This document shows positions 8,532 through 14,317 of a stretch of DNA of 25,662 nucleotides, piece by piece. Below the pieces are notes generated by a model, which was given only the letters and a program-made list of their open reading frames with translations, searched no databases and had not been told where the DNA came from. Position 1 is the stretch's first letter. Every line of letters starts with the position of its first letter. Origin of the DNA: Clostridiales bacterium UBA929 (GTDB lineage Bacteria > Bacillota > Clostridia > Oscillospirales > UBA929); NCBI GenBank assembly GCA_002293625.1, contig DBDP01000024.1:1-25662 (forward strand), written 5' to 3'. The translations under genes and the position numbers were made by a program.

Positions 8532-9668
8532 CTACCATTTGAAGATATCGCCGTATGCGAAATCCATGTCTTTAGACTTGCCAACTGTGTATTCAATCCA
8601 TTGCGTCAACTTTGTCAGTTTCCCGCTTGAATAATCTGCCAGCACACTCGCGCTAGATTCATATTTCTTATAGCTTCCTGTCTCAGCGTCCGGCGCGTGG
8701 ATTGATACGGTCACAGCGGCATACGCAATATCGGACAGAGACGTCATGTTTGTGATCTCTCGTGTAAAACTCCCCGTTTTCGGGACGAGGGCACTTTCTT
8801 TCAAGGCGTTGGTTTTTGCTTGGAAGTACCGACCGCCGTTGAACTCCACGCCTACGCTGTAGAAGACCTCAAAGCCTTCGGGCAGCGCTTCGGGGTAGGT
8901 ACAAGAAACGTAGTATTTCCCGCCGGAGGTATAGAATTGCGTTTGCTTCAACGTCTTTATAATGAACTTCTCCGCGGCGGCGGACGCCATCGTGCCGGTA
9001 TCGGTCGTGTCTATTGCGGGGACAAACGGGATACCGTCATACCAAGACGTACGATAGGACGTGTCAATCAATTTTACGATGATGCAGGACGCCTCTCCGC
9101 GGGACGCCGTTTTGGTTCCGTTGAAGGTACCCGCTTCATCCGTTCCCGTAATGATTCCTTTCGCGTATGCCTGCGCGATATAGGGCTTACAGACGGTGCA
9201 AAGGCTATCCCAATCCGCGATCAGCGCGGGTTCTGGTTCCTCCGCGGGCTGTTCTTTTAGGATGATCTCGCTGCACCGCGTGATGACTTTCGCCATTTCC
9301 TGTCTCGTAATCGGTTTCGTCCATATTTCGGGCGGCATTTCGTCTTCCGTAACGATGCCGAGTTCATATGCTCTCTCCATATACCCCTGCGCCCAATACT
9401 CGCCCGGATCGTAGTTTGCGCCTTCCGCGGCGCGGAGAGTAAAAGCGACGAACTCGGCGCGGGAGATCGCGCGACCCGGCACGAAGGTATCTTCCGTAAT
9501 GCCGGTGATAACACCCTCCGAGGTGAGGCGGTCTATGTACGGGTAGTACCATGTCCCTTTATTAAGGTCTGTAAACCTCGCGGCGCCGGATTCCGCCGCG
9601 TAAGCGGTGACACTTACGGCACCGAGCAGGAGGGTAAGTATCAGAGCGAATGTTATTATGCGTTTCAT
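8532..9668 (-). CDS. SLH-domain surface protein
   Basis: A 378-residue exported protein. The signal peptide is 'MKRIITFALILTLLLGAVSVTAYA', with cleavage likely after AYA. Three S-layer-homology repeats follow, roughly at 28-72 ('FTDLNKGTWYYPYIDRLTSEGVI' and 'FVPGRAISRAEF'), 80-130 ('YWAQGYMERAYELGI' and 'ITRQEMA') and 155-205 ('PYIAQAYAKGIITG' and 'TASRGEASCIIVKL'). SLH repeats bind pyruvylated secondary cell-wall polymers. The C-terminal half (about 230-378) is an unrecognised beta-rich region. Start 9668 is supported by GGAGG six bases upstream; an ATG at 9722 would fall between the promoter's -35 and -10 elements. It is probably the first gene of the distal part of the operon and may anchor the CARDB protein or pilus base to the wall. 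Confidence 0.9.
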   Translation of the reverse strand: MKRIITFALILTLLLGAVSVTAYAAESGAARFTDLNKGTWYYPYIDRLTSEGVITGITEDTFVPGRAISRAEFVAFTLRAAEGANYDPGEYWAQGYMERAYELGIVTEDEMPPEIWTKPITRQEMAKVITRCSEIILKEQPAEEPEPALIADWDSLCTVCKPYIAQAYAKGIITGTDEAGTFNGTKTASRGEASCIIVKLIDTSYRTSWYDGIPFVPAIDTTDTGTMASAAAEKFIIKTLKQTQFYTSGGKYYVSCTYPEALPEGFEVFYSVGVEFNGGRYFQAKTNALKESALVPKTGSFTREITNMTSLSDIAYAAVTVSIHAPDAETGSYKKYESSASVLADYSSGKLTKLTQWIEYTVGKSKDMDFAYGDIFKW

Positions 9669-9712
9669 GTATAGCCTCCGTTCATAATGTGATGATTTGC
9701 GGCCGCAATACC

Positions 9713-9741
9713 ATAGTAACAACAGATATCGCGATTGTCAA
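9713..9741 (-). promoter_or_regulatory. Sigma-A-type promoter of the SLH gene
   Basis: On the minus strand TTGACA (9741-9736) is followed by a 17-base spacer and TACTAT (9718-9713). This is near consensus. It predicts a transcript start near 9706 and a leader of about 38 bases carrying the GGAGG site before ATG 9668. It would drive the SLH, CARDB, prepilin peptidase and transfer-protein genes independently of the Tad block upstream. Confidence 0.75.
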
Positions 9742-9775
9742 AGGTTTATTTCAAAGCACTTTGGTTTTATAACTA

Positions 9776-9914
9776 TAGAGCTGTTCCACCGCCCGGGTAC
9801 AGTAAATAACGATCTCCCGCGAGTTATTTACTGTACGAGCGTAGTCTTTGCCGCAGAGCGCCTTGCGCTCGCAGGCACAGACAGAGCGGCAGGGCGCGCG
9901 TGGAACGTGACAAA
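9776..9914 (+). repeat. Degenerate repeat, unit 1
   Basis: This unit begins with GAGCTGTTCCACCGCCCG, contains CGCAGGCACAG in the middle and ends with GTGGAACGTGACAA. The ends carry a 7-bp inverted repeat, GTTCCAC/GTGGAAC. Related copies are at 9921-10032, 10037-10078 and, inverted, at 12300-12368. Together the first three fill most of the 527-base gene-free gap 9669-10194. It encodes no credible protein. It may be a REP/MITE-like structured repeat. Confidence 0.6.
9797..9836. repeat. Perfect 14-bp palindrome with 12-base loop
   Basis: GTACAGTAAATAAC at 9797-9810 is exactly complementary to 9823-9836. The palindrome lies inside repeat unit 1, about 55 bases upstream of the SLH promoter. The third repeat unit keeps only part of the left arm (GGAAATAACGATC). 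There is no trailing T-run, so it is not a standard terminator. It could be a protein-binding site, an RNA hairpin or a transposon-end remnant. Confidence 0.8.
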
Positions 9915-9920
9915 GAAGGA

Positions 9921-10032
9921 GAGCAGTTCCATAGCTCGGCAGGTTGGCTTGGAAGCCGCAGGCACAGCGAGCCAGCGAGCGTGGCCGAAGGCTGAAAGAC
10001 AACCGCCCGCCGGGCGTAATGGAACGTGACAA
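9921..10032 (+). repeat. Degenerate repeat, unit 2
   Basis: It begins GAGCAGTTCCATAGCTCGGC and ends TGGAACGTGACAA, with CCGCAGGCACAGCGAGCC in the middle. The core is nearly identical to the inverted copy at 12300-12368, so it is the closest pair within the window. Only four bases separate it from unit 3. Confidence 0.6.
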
Positions 10033-10036
10033 CATG

Positions 10037-10078
10037 TAGAGCTGTTCCACCGCCCGTGTGCCGGAAATAACGATCCTG
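10037..10078 (+). repeat. Degenerate repeat, unit 3 (5' part)
   Basis: TAGAGCTGTTCCACCGCCCG followed by GGAAATAACGATC repeats the first 39 bases of unit 1 with a few changes. Downstream similarity is lost. The stretch 10080-10194 is GC-rich, with short hairpins such as CGCCCC/GGGGCG, and holds no gene that I can support. Confidence 0.55.
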
Positions 10079-10194
10079 TCAAGCTTCATGCGCGCCCGCC
10101 GGGCAGTCGCCTTTCGCTTTCCGGTTTTCGCGCCGGTCGCCCCTGCGGGGCGTGTGCGCCGCGAAATACCTATGGGCATTTTTCAACATGCCAC

Positions 10195-10689
10195 TCAATC
10201 AATCCGTCCGTTCCTGCTTGCGATGTCGAACGGAACCTGAACGGTTTCGATGAGGAACGGATACGCGCTCGGGATGAACACGGTTCCCTTTGCGAACAAG
10301 CGGGGAGGGTCTTCCGTCGCCGAGACGGAATCGAGCCGGAGCGAATAGACAAGCGTGCCGTCGCTAACCATTTCCCGCGCCTGCGTCAGCCCTATATCCC
10401 GCGTGAGGTAGTTCGAAAAATTCTGAATCGCACGCGCGGTATCCAAGTGACCTATTTTGTCCTGCCGGAAACTGTCTATCATCGCCTCCTCCACGCATAC
10501 GTTGACGGCGCGTTGAATCTCGTATTCGCAGTGGTTTTGGATGCTGTGGATACGGTAATACTCACCGATCAACGCGGAAAACGTGAGTAAGAAAATAAGG
10601 ATAATCAAGACGAATACGAACATGCTGCCGCTCTGGTCTTTCAGGAGATTACTGTTCTTTACGCTGCCAGCCGGTTTTGTTATTGTCAC
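10195..10689 (-). CDS. TadE-like pseudopilin
   Basis: A 164-residue protein with a short basic N-terminus, the motif 'KDQSGSM' and a single hydrophobic segment 'FVFVLIILIFLLTFSALI' at about 23-41, then an extracytoplasmic alpha/beta domain. This is the architecture of TadE/TadF minor pseudopilins, which an A24 peptidase processes after the Gly of SG. The gene starts with GTG at 10689, overlapping the stop of the upstream pseudopilin gene by four bases (GTGA). It is therefore translationally coupled, although its own ribosome binding site is weak. It is the last gene of the Tad block; downstream lies the repeat-filled gap. The family call rests on architecture and position, not on a specific catalytic motif. 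Confidence 0.75.
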   Translation of the reverse strand: MTITKPAGSVKNSNLLKDQSGSMFVFVLIILIFLLTFSALIGEYYRIHSIQNHCEYEIQRAVNVCVEEAMIDSFRQDKIGHLDTARAIQNFSNYLTRDIGLTQAREMVSDGTLVYSLRLDSVSATEDPPRLFAKGTVFIPSAYPFLIETVQVPFDIASRNGRID

Positions 10690-11177
10690 GGTTTCCAGTA
10701 CACCTCCGACATGCCGGTGATATTGGATTGCAGCGGTATGTTGATCACCACCGGCGGCGCGAACATCGGGCTAAGAATCTGGAAATCGAAAGACGCCCGA
10801 ACCTCCACCGTGAACGTGTCCCGCAATTGAATCTTCCGGGAGGCGTCGAAGTAAGACGTATTAACGACCCGGTAGCTCGCGTTCAAGCCGAGTTCGGAGT
10901 TAAGGCTGTTGAACAGGGACGTGACGCTGCTGTTTACTTGCCCCTCGATCTCAATCGCCCGGGCGACGCGCTTTGCCACATAGTTGACGTTTTGATACCG
11001 AATAAAGACGTTGTACAGATTGATAACGGTCAGCAGGAACACCACGACGATCAATGTTTTTACAATCAGCTCGTAGTACATTTCCCCGCTTTTGGACCGA
11101 AGGAGCGAGGCGCTGCTCCGGAGAGGGGGACGGCGGCCTTTTTTCAGCCGCCATCCTCTCATTTTCTGTTCCGGCAT
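10686..11177 (-). CDS. DUF4320/TadE-like pseudopilin
   Basis: A 163-residue protein with a very basic N-terminus ('MRGWRLKKGRRPPLR'), the motif 'RSKSGEMYYE', and one membrane helix at about 38-57 ('LIVKTLIVVVFLLTVINLYN'). The following 'NYVAKRVARAIEIEGQV' closely resembles the start of DUF4320 proteins, TadE-like pseudopilins of Firmicute Tad loci. SG|E matches the class III prepilin cleavage pattern (Gly, then Glu near the start of the mature helix). Start 11177 has no obvious ribosome binding site and lies five bases after the pilin stop. ATG 11162 is an alternative. It overlaps the next gene by four bases. Confidence 0.8.
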   Translation of the reverse strand: MPEQKMRGWRLKKGRRPPLRSSASLLRSKSGEMYYELIVKTLIVVVFLLTVINLYNVFIRYQNVNYVAKRVARAIEIEGQVNSSVTSLFNSLNSELGLNASYRVVNTSYFDASRKIQLRDTFTVEVRASFDFQILSPMFAPPVVINIPLQSNITGMSEVYWKP

Positions 11178-11181
11178 ACGC

Positions 11182-12205
11182 TTATATGCCGAAGACGGTT
11201 TTCGCTTTGTTTACGATGCCGTTCCAGATATCCTTTATGGAATCTTGATACAGCACGAGGAAGACGGCGCCGGTAACGACCACCAGCAGGACGACGATCA
11301 ATAGTGATAGGTAATCCTTTGAAGTTATCTCCGGATTTTCCCCCACTCCACACCGGACGTGAGAGTTTCCCCTCATCCGGCGTTCCATCGTAGATTGCCT
11401 ATTATCATCCATTTCGGAGATTTCGGCCTCTCTTAGACATACTCGAACCCTATTTGTGCTGTAAAAGGATGTTTTACTGTAATCCACGACTAGCGCCTAT
11501 CCCTCCACGGCTTATTATCACCGCTTCATCGGTACGATGGCGCCGCTTTCACGAATACAAGACGGATTGTACGGAATGACCCGATTTTGACGTCTCCGCT
11601 TCACAGGGACTTGACCCTCAGCGTTATTCGCTTCCCGCGTTCCGATTTTCCTATCTTTGCATATGCCCTTAGGTTTCCTCTTTAAGCCTGTCTGCCGGAT
11701 ACCGCCTGTAACGGTATAGGGTTTTTCCTCGTTGGCATCCATACTCAACCCCACAGACCTTGCGCGATGGCAAGAACAGCCTTTTCGACCGCTTTGACCT
11801 TTAGACCCGTACATTCGAGGATTCGCCATTTACGCCCGGTCTGAGCGTAAAATTCTAACCATAGGCATTTTATAGACCCCCGGCCTATCACCCGCGACCG
11901 CCTCCGGTTCGCTTTTGCCGTACCGTATCGCTACGGGTACAGCGAGTGCATACAGCCGACTTTACCGGACTTGCAACATTTCAATTCAAGCTATCTCCAC
12001 GCTGCCCGGAGTATCAGGGAGGGCGTTTTGGAGCGTTACTTCCTCATTCCACCCTTTGGAAAACCAGTTCTGCAGAGCAAAGTTGCTCTGCGCCTAACCT
12101 TTTCAGTTAGGAACGCGTCGTACGCCATCCTGTCATTTGATCTCCGGAACGGCTATGGATGAGGCTGAGCAGTGTTCTCTGCGCGCGGGCTTTGAGCTTT
12201 TGCAT
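11182..12205 (-). CDS. Small Flp-like pilin or pilin-associated protein gene, split by a group II intron
   Basis: Exon 1 is 12205-12124, beginning with ATG behind AAAGGAGG; it encodes 'MQKLKARAQRTLLSLIHS' and then 'RSGDQMTGW'. Exon 2 is 11303-11182 and encodes a hydrophobic helix ('LIVVLLVVVTGAVFLVLY') and tail 'QDSIKDIWNGIVNKAKTVFGI'. Exon lengths of 82 and 122 nt join exactly in frame to 67 residues. The joined protein has the usual small-pilin layout: basic leader, SG motif, one membrane helix, short amphipathic tail. Without splicing, exon 1 reads into a stop about seven codons past the junction, so the protein depends on intron removal. It sits between tadC and the pseudopilin genes, where Flp-type pilins are expected. 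Alternative 3' junctions three bases apart keep the frame. Confidence 0.78.
11304..12123 (-). mobile_element. Group II intron without encoded protein, about 820 nt
   Basis: On the minus strand the intron starts near GTACGAC (12123; consensus GTGYG) and ends near CCTATCAC (11304). Domain V is clear at 11382-11351. The following stretch can form domain VI: AATCC and GGATT pair and leave an unpaired A before CCTAT, the expected branch adenosine. Early domain I hairpins are visible, for example CTAAC/GTTAG and GCAGAGCAA/TTGCTCTGC. GCCATC at 11771-11766 is exactly complementary to the last six bases of exon 1 (GATGGC, 12129-12124) and is a candidate EBS1; a second copy at 11541-11536 is less well placed. 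No reverse transcriptase or maturase reading frame exists inside, so splicing must be autocatalytic or helped by a protein encoded elsewhere. Exact ends are uncertain by a few bases. Confidence 0.88.
11351..11382 (-). ncRNA. Group II intron domain V (catalytic hairpin)
   Basis: The minus strand reads CGCCGGATGAGG, loop GAAA, then CTCTCACGTCCGGTG. The lower stem CGCCGGA pairs with TCCGGTG. The upper stem TGAGGG pairs with CTCTCA around a GAAA tetraloop (one G-U pair). The two-base bulge CG sits where the metal-binding bulge is expected. The catalytic triad reads CGC instead of the more common AGC, a variant known from some bacterial introns such as the Oceanobacillus class C intron. Confidence 0.92.
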
Positions 12206-12299
12206 AACGGGGTTCCTCCTTTGTAAGTATTGGGATTGCTGGGGTTGCAGGGGTTCTGAGATGTTAAAGCATCACCGCCTTTACGTATACAGATTGGGC

Positions 12300-12368
12300 G
12301 TTGTCACATTCCACGCACGCAGGCTCGCTGTGCCTGCGGCATCAACCTGCCGAGCTATGGAACAGCTC
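12300..12368 (-). repeat. Degenerate repeat, inverted copy 4
   Basis: Read on the minus strand it begins GAGCTGTTCCATAGCTCGGC, directly after the tadC stop codon. It contains GCCGCAGGCACAGCGAGCC and ends GTGGAATGTGACAA. It matches unit 2 at 9921-10032 in opposite orientation. It occupies much of the 163-base gap between tadC and the split pilin gene. Confidence 0.7.
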
Positions 12369-13265
12369 TCAAAACAACCCGCCCACACTCTGGAACAAAT
12401 GCGTCACGATCACGTACAACAGCGAGCCGATTGCCACGACTACCAGCGGAATCGTCGCGAGACGAACCTTACCCGGTCTTTTGGCAAGCTGCTTGCGGAT
12501 GTTCTCACGCGCCTTCAAATCCACATCCCGCGCGAGATGAGCCAATGCGTCGGACTGATCCTCGCCTTTGTCGAGACCGAGCAGCGCCTGAACGAGAAAA
12601 CTCACCTCCTGCATTCCGATCCGCGCGTCGAAATTACGCAGAGCGGTTTTATTGTCCTTGGATTTCATCTCTGTAACAAGGAAGGCTACGTCGTAGTAGA
12701 ACACTTCGTTCGCCACTTTCAGATAGTCCTCGAAGATGGCGATCAAGTCAACCTTCACTTCGCTGCTGTGACGCGTATCGGGCAGTTGATGCAGGATGGA
12801 GCGGATGAACCCCGGCAAGCCGAGTTCGATACGTTCCTGCTTCGCTTTCAGGGCGTCCTTGTGCATCGAGGTAAAATGAACGAAGATAATTACCGAGAGG
12901 ATCACAACCGCCGGAGCCATCTGCGGCAGCCCCAGTACCGCAATCAGCGGGGATAAGAGAAGGGACGCCGCCGCCACAATCAAAGCGCGGGCGTAATACT
13001 CCTTCGGCGGGATTGACATATCCACCCGCCGCAGCTGCTGACCCAGTTCCGCTTCCCTCGCGGGCTTCATCGGTAGCAGAGCCGCCACCGGCTTCACCAA
13101 TGGGGAAATCAATACCCGCAAGAGCATGGCTCCCGGTTTCTCCTTCACCTTCACGGTGGAGCGGAAACGCTTGCCGGTCTTGGACGGCGGGATTTTCAAC
13201 AACCCGTAAACGAGAGAGATAAACCCCGCGGATAGCAGGATAAATGCAATGATACTATATTGCAT
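12369..13265 (-). CDS. tadC: TadC-like inner-membrane platform protein (GspF family)
   Basis: A 298-residue membrane protein. Hydrophobic segments are visible at the N-terminus (about 4-22), in the middle ('ALIVAAASLLLSPLIAVL' then 'APAVVILSVIIFVHFTSM') and at the C-terminus ('LATIPLVVVAIGSLLYVIVTHLF'). Between them lies the cytoplasmic helical T2SSF region with 'LGLPGFIRSILHQLPDTRH' and 'LVQALLGLDKGED'. TadB and TadC form the paired inner-membrane platform that TadA drives to assemble pilin. The gene follows the 29-residue peptide gene and tadB in the expected Tad order. GGGGTGAGGG precedes ATG 13265. It ends at the inverted repeat copy and is followed by the intron-split pilin gene. Confidence 0.85.
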   Translation of the reverse strand: MQYSIIAFILLSAGFISLVYGLLKIPPSKTGKRFRSTVKVKEKPGAMLLRVLISPLVKPVAALLPMKPAREAELGQQLRRVDMSIPPKEYYARALIVAAASLLLSPLIAVLGLPQMAPAVVILSVIIFVHFTSMHKDALKAKQERIELGLPGFIRSILHQLPDTRHSSEVKVDLIAIFEDYLKVANEVFYYDVAFLVTEMKSKDNKTALRNFDARIGMQEVSFLVQALLGLDKGEDQSDALAHLARDVDLKARENIRKQLAKRPGKVRLATIPLVVVAIGSLLYVIVTHLFQSVGGLF

Positions 13266-13278
13266 ACCCTCACCCCGT

Positions 13279-13368
13279 CTATCGCATTACGCCGCAGACA
13301 GCCAATATGGCTGCCGCGACGATCAGAACGGGGACTACGATGTATTTGCTGTAGTTTTCAATACTCAT
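13279..13368 (-). CDS. 29-residue single-pass membrane peptide
   Basis: A 29-residue reading frame with a short polar N-terminus ('MSIENYSKY') followed by one hydrophobic helix ('IVVPVLIVAAAILAVCGV') and 'MR'. A very good GGAGGA site lies nine bases before ATG 13368. It fills the gap between tadB (stop 13388) and tadC (start 13265) almost exactly, which is why I believe it is translated. Its role is unknown; it may be a small subunit or stabiliser of the TadB-TadC platform. It is too short for similarity-based assignment. Confidence 0.65.
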   Translation of the reverse strand: MSIENYSKYIVVPVLIVAAAILAVCGVMR

Positions 13369-13387
13369 TACAAACAATCCTCCAGCT

Positions 13388-14317
13388 CTATTTCTTCGGT
13401 TTTCCTAAATTTGTGGAAATCGGTTTCGTGATTCTCGTCACGATGAACGCGCTCACCAATGCCAGCACGAGCATCAGCCCGATCAGCAGCTTGCCAACGA
13501 AGGTCGTCGTCAGGATGGCGTACCAGTCGGCGTTGGTGAAGCGCAGGATCGGGATGATACCGAACATCAGCGCAACCGTCATGATGTAGTCCTTCCAAAC
13601 GCGGGACATCTGCGTATCGCTCTCGATCTGCATAGCCTTCGCGTCGCCCATCGCCTTCACGATCGGCGGCAGGGCAAACTTGAGATGGCTGTTCCCGTTA
13701 CACATCCGAAGCATCTTCACCCATTCGGAGAAATGATAGTTGCGGATCTTCGCTTCCAGTATGTATAACCCGCGCTCCACATCGGGATTGATTAATGTCA
13801 CCTCGGTTACGAACTCGTCAAAGGGCGTGGTGTCTGCCTGCCCCGGATCCCGGTTGCGGTTTCGCTCCCGCACATAGCTGAAGAAGGATTCCACGATGTC
13901 GTTGCAGCCCATATAGGCGTTTGTAATGACGGACATGGCGTTCTCCAGCTGCTCCGTCTCCTTCCGCGCCGCCGTCTGCCCGCGCATCAGCATGAAGATA
14001 TACGGAACCGCGAGAAAGGCAATCCCTGTGGCGAACCCCAACTCAACACCGCTGAACAGGGTGTTCCCCAGAACCACCCCTATTCCCGCTGCCGCGATTG
14101 TCAAGACAGTATAACCGCGCATGGTGAATCCCGCGTTCTTCGCCGCGGTACGGATACGTACTGTGAGGCGCTCGTGGGCGGACAGTTTGCGGCTTGTGAT
14201 GCTCTCCCGCTTCTCCCGCAGGACATTCGCGGTCAGGGAAAGCTTTCGGGAGGGAAGAAGAACCGTAACCGCCGCGATAAAGAGCAGAAGAAAGATAAAA
14301 CCCTGTACGATGATCAT
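13388..14317 (-). CDS. tadB: TadB-like inner-membrane platform protein (GspF family)
   Basis: A 309-residue membrane protein with an N-terminal helix ('IVQGFIFLLLFIAAVTVLL'), a helix pair near 75-115 ('GYTVLTIAAAGIGVVLG' and 'FATGIAFLAVPYIFMLM'), a cytoplasmic helical domain containing 'LENAMSVITNAYMGCNDIVESF', and a C-terminal pair ('YIMTVALMFGIIPIL' and 'LLIGLMLVLALVSAFIVTRI'). This is the TadB arrangement; with TadC it forms the pilus assembly platform. ATG 14317 overlaps the tadA stop by four bases (ATGA), with GGAGGTG upstream, so it is translationally coupled to tadA. Confidence 0.87.
   Translation of the reverse strand: MIIVQGFIFLLLFIAAVTVLLPSRKLSLTANVLREKRESITSRKLSAHERLTVRIRTAAKNAGFTMRGYTVLTIAAAGIGVVLGNTLFSGVELGFATGIAFLAVPYIFMLMRGQTAARKETEQLENAMSVITNAYMGCNDIVESFFSYVRERNRNRDPGQADTTPFDEFVTEVTLINPDVERGLYILEAKIRNYHFSEWVKMLRMCNGNSHLKFALPPIVKAMGDAKAMQIESDTQMSRVWKDYIMTVALMFGIIPILRFTNADWYAILTTTFVGKLLIGLMLVLALVSAFIVTRITKPISTNLGKPKK

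Noticed and set aside
9751..10179. Leftward reading frames of up to 142 residues in the gap before the SLH gene
   Set aside because: They translate the repeat units (the peptide pattern TRAVEQLY appears twice), have no ribosome binding site and include the promoter's -35 element neighbourhood.
11182..11487. 101-residue leftward reading frame ending in the pilin helix
   Set aside because: Its first 60 or so residues are intron sequence read across domains V and VI; only the last 122 bases are exon. Replaced by the two-exon model.
11518..11829. 103-residue basic reading frame inside the intron
   Set aside because: Lies in the structural RNA between domain I and domain V, has no ribosome binding site and no reverse transcriptase or maturase motif.
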